From Alitta virens (lineage: Eukaryota; Annelida; Polychaeta; Phyllodocida; Nereididae): a stretch of 64,000 nt of DNA. Numbering within the stretch: position 1 is the stretch's first letter; every line of letters begins with the position of its first letter. The notes beneath the pieces were generated by a model. It searched no databases. It had not been told where the DNA came from and was given only the letters and a program-made list of their open reading frames with translations. This document shows, one piece after another, positions 59,594 to 64,000 of the stretch. Both the position numbers and the translations under genes were made by a program. The DNA is taken from positions 7,312,188-7,376,187 of the forward strand of contig OW028582.1 in the NCBI GenBank assembly GCA_932294295.1, written 5' to 3'.

Positions 59594-60055
59594 TTAAATC
59601 CCCTGTCACACTAGGGGATTTAGCCGTAGTGAGCCCGTAGTATTATGCAATTGTTACGCAACGCACTACCCGGCTCCAGCCCGGCGGCTGCAAAATAGCT
59701 ACCCGTGGATACCCGGCGATACCCGGCGAGCACCCGTAGGACCCGTGGCCAGGCCGGGAGTTTCGGGCCCGGTAGCCGGTTGTGCCACGCTTGCATGGCA
59801 CAACCGTAGAAATCTCCCGGGTGTTCAAAAAATGAAAAATACCCGTGGAAGCCGGCAGGTGACCCTTCGAAGCCGGCGGGTGACCCGTCAAAGCCGGCGG
59901 GTGACCCGTAGAACCCGGCGAATTATTCGTCCCTAATTTCACCCATAGTAAAGCCGGCGGCTTGTTCAGGGGTTCCCCGCCGGCTTCCATGGATAACCCG
60001 CCGGCTTCCACGGGTAACCCGCCGGCTTTTTGCTACCAGCGTCAGCGTAGGCAGG
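59594..60055. mobile_element. GC-rich inverted/direct repeat array, left end TTAA
   Basis: It starts TTAAATCCCCTGTCACACTA; AAATCCCCT pairs with AGGGGATTT across an 8 nt loop (59596-59621). The interior repeats ACCCGTAGG- and GATACCCGGC-like words about 10-11 bp apart. AAGCCGGCGGGTGACCCGT is then repeated directly (59845-59920) and in reverse (ACCCGCCGGCTTCCA, 59980-60030). No transposase, and the right boundary is unclear. It interrupts the Ty3/gypsy relic. Much more GC-rich than its surroundings. Confidence 0.55.
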
Positions 60056-60837
60056 GAGGGGGGGGGGTTGTATATACTTTAAAAGGCTGCTGCTCCTCTA
60101 ATATTCGTCAAATAAGACTGAATTGTAGTATATTTCATACTGATTCCATACATGTTTTCAGATCGTAAATAGACCAAATATTAAGCAAGATATACGTCTG
60201 AGAAGGCAGGTAGGCGGCAAACAGTGGTGCTCCCTTAATCATGATGAGAAACATCAACAAATGCATTGCACTTTAAACCCTCCAGAACATATAGCAATCA
60301 CAGAACACATAACCCATATGGAGATAAGCTCCCTGCATGCTGATAGTTCATTAATATTATGTCACTCTAAGCAGACCACGAAGGGAGTTGATAATAAAAA
60401 GAGCACACAATACACTCAGGCTTAAGAGGAAACAAAAGAGTGCAATCTGCAGCTCTGCTAAGCTGGCTGACATTTTGATGATGCTATAGGGCTTAATAGA
60501 TTAATTACTATCAACTTCAAGGGCTCTTTACTATAGCCAGAACAACTCTAAATCTTAATACAACATTCCTAACTAAGAACAAAGGCATGCCTTATTATTG
60601 TATTAATACTTCTAATCAGCTAATGCACAACAATTGCTTGCATGCTTCTATATGTTAAATTCTAACAATAACCTTACATACACTCATTGTTGCAATGATA
60701 CTTAATAATTGTGTTCACTGAGAAGTGGTGGCAAAGGTAATAATGAGATGACATGCTTCCAGGTATATGGCTACAATATGGTCTATAATAAAATGACTAA
60801 CAAAAGATACACACAAAAGTGGGTGGGAGAACTTTAC
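60056..60837. other. AT-rich DNA, nothing recognised
   Basis: No gene or bounded repeat was seen. Confidence 0.5.
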
Positions 60838-61653
60838 AACGTGCTCACTTGTGGCTCTGTTAATCACATATAAATTCTGTACGATTGTACCTGAGGTAGT
60901 CATAGATTGCTCGCCAGACGTCCCTCAAACGCTTACTGAACGTCCGTCGCCAAGCATCCGTGAGGCATCTATGAGTCACTCGTAAATCGCTCGTAGATCT
61001 TTCGTTGATCGCTTTTAGATGGCCCGTGAGAGTGGTTCAAGGATCGGGTGGCTACGTATGGCCAAGGATGGCCACAGACGTACAGTGGCCGACGTCGAAG
61101 TTGTGGCCGACACCGGAGTCGTGGACTTCAATAGTGACGTCCTGGGGCCGATCCAAACATTCTGATTGAAAAGGGTGATAGATATCGCTATTATTCTAAA
61201 TCTTTCTCTGTCAAAATGTTCTGAATCCGCCCCTGGACGTCACTATTGAAGTCCACAACTCCGGTGTCGGCCACAACTTCGACGTCGGGCACTGTACGTA
61301 TAACATACGTTGACGTACGTATATACATACGTATAATGTATGTATGAACGTACGTAGAAAGCTAGCCGAGCGATTCCCAAGCGAGTACATGCTATAAACA
61401 ATCACTCGTAGAACGTCCGCCAAAGTTTAAAATGTTTTGCCCTTTCCACGTATGGCCTCATTCTGCGAACTCGGACGAAAATGAGGGACATATGCTCCGC
61501 TTGGCTACGTATGGTCACAGGTGATTAGCGCTCGCCGAACTGTATAGATATCTACATATGGCCAAAGATGAGCAAGAGTAAAAAAAAATGTTCATCTGTA
61601 CGTGGTCATACGTAGGTCTTTTATACATGTACGTGACAGTGTGAATGCCCCCT
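60838..61653. mobile_element. CGTAG-rich element F, copy 2 (left end missing)
   Basis: Aligns with 6563-7297 from GTGCTCA...TCTGTTAATCAC onward and through GAGCAAGAG...CATACGTAGG, ending GACAGTGTGAATGCCCCCT. The left terminal repeat is absent at 60838. A mariner-like palindrome is inserted at 61083-61294. Confidence 0.7.
61083..61294. mobile_element. Mariner-like foldback element nested in element F
   Basis: A 212 bp element with about 65 bp inverted repeats: left CAGTGGCCGACGTCGAAGTT, right (reverse complement) CAGTGCCCGACGTCGAAGTT, with few mismatches over the arm. It is flanked by TA on both sides (61081-61082, 61295-61296), as for Tc1/mariner elements. No transposase. Confidence 0.8.
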
Positions 61654-61688
61654 TGTTTTTAGACAAAAGTATTTCGGAACGGTAAACT

Positions 61689-61846
61689 CAGGGGCGGATC
61701 TAGAAAATATTTCACGTGAGGGGGGGGGAAGGGGTGACAAATTAAGTACTGCGTGGACTGCTGATTTTTTTGTATTTTTAATTAAAATGTACAAGACGGA
61801 GGGGAGGGGGTTCAAACCTCCTACACATCCCCTAAGTCCGCTACTG
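61689..61846. mobile_element. Short hAT-like inverted-repeat element
   Basis: Ends CAGGGGCGGATCTAG and (reverse complement) CAGTAGCGGACTTAG, with poly-G tracts inside. A clean 8 bp target duplication is not visible. Confidence 0.5.
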
Positions 61847-62029
61847 AACTGTCACAAAATCTTATTTAGCTTATACATTTGTTATACAATGCCATATATA
61901 TATAACACATGTAGGGGAAAGTAATTGGGCCATTAAGAGGTATGAAAGATCATACCTTTGTTTTATAACATTTAAAGAAAGTTTAAACCAGTCATTTATA
62001 TCTCGCAGTTCATTATGTTTTCTTTTTTT

Positions 62030-63350
62030 CTATTTCATTTGTTTTTCCAAAAGAATTTAAAGTGGCCATGATCGAGAGTCGTATCGTCAGCATAAACAAT
62101 ATTAATGGGATAGAAATATTTGGCAACTGTGATGTCATTTTACATATGTCCCACAGGGATCCATACTTGGCCCTCAACTTTTTATTATATCTAAATATAT
62201 AATATAATGAAAAATTGAGGGCCAAGCATGGATCCCTGTGGGACATCACAACAATGGATGTCGTGTCTTCCATATCAAAATACTGGTAAAGATTATGTAG
62301 GTCGTTTTACAATAGATTATTATATTTATTTCTTATGCCGTAATATAAAAAACAATTAAAGAAGTACTTCGTGATTCAATGAGTCAAACGCTTTTGATAG
62401 ATCCAGGTAGATATTGATTAGCAAATGTAGGCCTACATAGATAGTTATTCATCCAGTTGGGTAAACTAGCAAAGACTGTCCATAATTAGGTCAAATACTT
62501 GACTTAGCAGAACTTAGTTCACAACATTTCACAACATTTCGTCCGTGACCCATGGACTTCATCAGGAGCTATCAGGAATCCATATTAGGTAAGATTGATA
62601 ACTAGTGGTCTGTATGTTTTAAGTATATTTGTGTCATCCTTTTTTTGTATTGGTTTGATTTTTGCACCTTTTATAAGTAAATGAAGGACTATTAATTTCA
62701 AGGGTTCTGCCAATTCATGTTTTAGTCGACTTCCAAGAGAGTGTATAGTTTGTCCTTTTGTTTAGTCGTCGATTTACTTTTCTTGTGTTTTGAACTTATT
62801 GAATTTTAATTTGGGAAATATTTATTAATTAAAGTTTTTAAGATTTCATCAAATTTATTGAAGCTTGTGTCAGGGTTGTCAGCAAGGATGTTGTTCAATT
62901 CCCTTTTTTTTTTTAGGATTTTGTAATTATTTTGTAAAGTCTTGTAATGCCATGGGACTGCATGTGTTGATATTTTGATCAGTTTCTCATGCATTTTGAA
63001 AGTTTTATAATTTTGAAGGCAAATGGTCTGATATATATGCCTTAATTAGCACAATTCCGGCTGTGGTTGTAGAATAGTTACCAGATATTTTAATAAGGAA
63101 GTTGTATATAAGTGTCCCACAATTTTTGGAAAGTGGGTAGTGTTATTTATGGAATACAACTGCTTGTAATGTTGGATTCTAAAAATTCATTAACAGTTTT
63201 TTTTTCTTAAATTTCCATAAATCAATATTAAAATCACCGCTTAGTAAAATATTTCTAGATCTACTCAATAGGTCATTTAATTCATTTGAAAATGTTTTAT
63301 TTCTTCAATGTTGTGACGGGGTGGCCTGTATATATTGCCCATTATTACAC
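62030..63350 (-). pseudogene. LINE (APE-type) ORF2 relic with inverted duplication
   Basis: Minus-strand pieces in the right order: endonuclease NIYRPP and GDFNIDLWKF (about 63208-63340), and linker NPDTSFNKFDEILKTLINKYF (62806-62994). The RT follows: KPIQKKDDTNILKTYRP (about 62640), YLDLSKAFDSLNHEVLL (about 62355-62410), VPQGSMLGPQFF (about 62210-62247), and YADDTTL (about 62070-62090). Stops and frameshifts separate them. The VPQGS segment is present twice in opposite orientation. APE-type LINE; clade not assigned. Confidence 0.75.
62147..62245. repeat. Inverted duplication of the RT VPQGS segment
   Basis: Arms of about 43 bp (62147-62190 and 62203-62245) around a short AT spacer. Plus reads GTCCCACAGGGATCCATACT, minus reads GTCCCACAGGGATCCATGCT. 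Both translate to VPQGS(I/M)LGPQ. Confidence 0.85.
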
Positions 63351-63829
63351 ACATTACTATTATTTTGACATTTTTAAAGCACCCCAACCAGAAGAGTCTG
63401 CTCTAAGGTGCTGTACATACAATGAAAATGTAAACGTTTAAAAAATGTGGATAAATACAAGTAAATTATGTATCGGTATGGTTTTATTGTGTTCATTTTC
63501 ATAAGAAACTTACATGAATTGTCCATCAATTTGTTTTTAGAATTGACTGGTTCGAGGATTTGAAATTTAAAACTGGAGATATATTTTCCAGATGATATAA
63601 AGTTTTACCTGTTAATTTGTATCAGAAATAGGTCACTTCATGCTGCGAGCCATGCATGTCAGAGGTTTGCTTATTACATTAACTTGGTCATATCATTGCA
63701 TATTGTCAATGCTACCTGTTCGGTCCTTGATCAGTTGCATATTGTGTGGCTTCATAATGTTGTGGCTTTATACTTCTGAAGCTTTCCAGAAACCAATGGA
63801 GTTCTTCTGCTGGTGTCATATATCAAGTA
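63351..63829. other. AT-rich DNA, no gene seen
   Basis: Nothing beyond AT-rich sequence; possible further 5' LINE sequence of the adjacent relic. Confidence 0.4.
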
Positions 63830-63965
63830 GTCGGTCGTGAGGGGGTTCGATTCCCGGCCAAGCCTAAGTTGGGTGGCTGTTTCATCCTTCATACCATGGT
63901 CCGTGCCTGTCCTAATTAGCCCATCAGGTGCAGAAATACTGGATGTAAAGCCCTAACCCACCCTC
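63830..63965 (+). mobile_element. SINE family B, copy 5 (truncated head)
   Basis: Begins near the B box (GGGTTCGATTCCCGGCC) and continues with the family B body (GGTGGCTGTTTCATCCTTCA, AAATACTGGATGTAAAGCCC). Confidence 0.75.
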
Positions 63966-64000
63966 CCAAATATGAGGGATATATAACTAACTTGTACTCC

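Noticed and set aside
62013..62273. 86-codon minus-strand frame as a small gene
   Set aside because: It is an out-of-frame reading across the LINE RT relic and its inverted duplication.

Overview
This is eukaryotic (metazoan) DNA. It has long introns with GT..AG borders, several families of tRNA-derived SINEs, many short inverted-repeat transposons and broken LINE, Ty3/gypsy and BEL/Pao elements. The gene content (a TMX3-type protein disulfide isomerase, an UNC93-like transporter, an angiopoietin/ficolin-like fibrinogen-domain protein and a lectin/LDLa/LRR GPCR relic of GRL101 type) and the recurrent word AGGCCTA suggest a marine invertebrate, most likely a non-vertebrate deuterostome such as an echinoderm or hemichordate. 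That assignment is inference; no species can be named from the window.

Layout. 1-3.9 kb: gene-free, with repeats. 3.98-12.4 kb (+): decayed multidomain GPCR (signal peptide, CUB-like, two C-type lectin-like segments, LDLa, LRR, 7TM) broken by frameshifts and in-frame stops, with a 3.3 kb repeat-filled intron inside the first lectin domain. 12.4-19.1 kb: CGTAG-rich inverted-repeat elements, a broken BEL/Pao gag and a broken LINE reverse transcriptase. 19.16-24.35 kb (-): intact seven-exon UNC93-like gene, about 845 residues, with an unusually long N-terminal region. 26.2-54.1 kb (+): complete 14-exon TMX3 gene, 440 residues. Its 17.7 kb ninth intron holds a whole antisense gene, 32.2-41.4 kb (-), encoding a 650-residue secreted fibrinogen-domain protein, plus a 27-bp minisatellite, a CTAC-type satellite and a cluster of foldback elements. 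54.1-56.5 kb: probable TMX3 3' UTR and flank. 56.5-59.6 kb (-): broken Ty3/gypsy pol. 59.6-61.7 kb: GC-rich and CGTAG-rich inverted-repeat elements, one carrying a nested mariner-like palindrome. 62.0-63.4 kb (-): broken LINE with an inverted duplication. 63.8 kb: SINE.

The genes do not form an operon or evident pathway. TMX3 and UNC93-family proteins are ER/endomembrane proteins, and their start codons lie head-to-head about 1.85 kb apart. The fibrinogen-domain protein and the lectin/LDLa receptor are of extracellular recognition type. No single new system is proven. The best candidates for something undescribed are (i) the family of TAA/TTAA-flanked elements filled with closely spaced CGTAG words, (ii) the CRE- and CCAAT-bearing foldback family with three copies in one intron, (iii) a SINE body joined to two different tRNA-like heads, and (iv) the His/Asn/Gln/Asp-rich repeat arm on the nested fibrinogen-domain protein.
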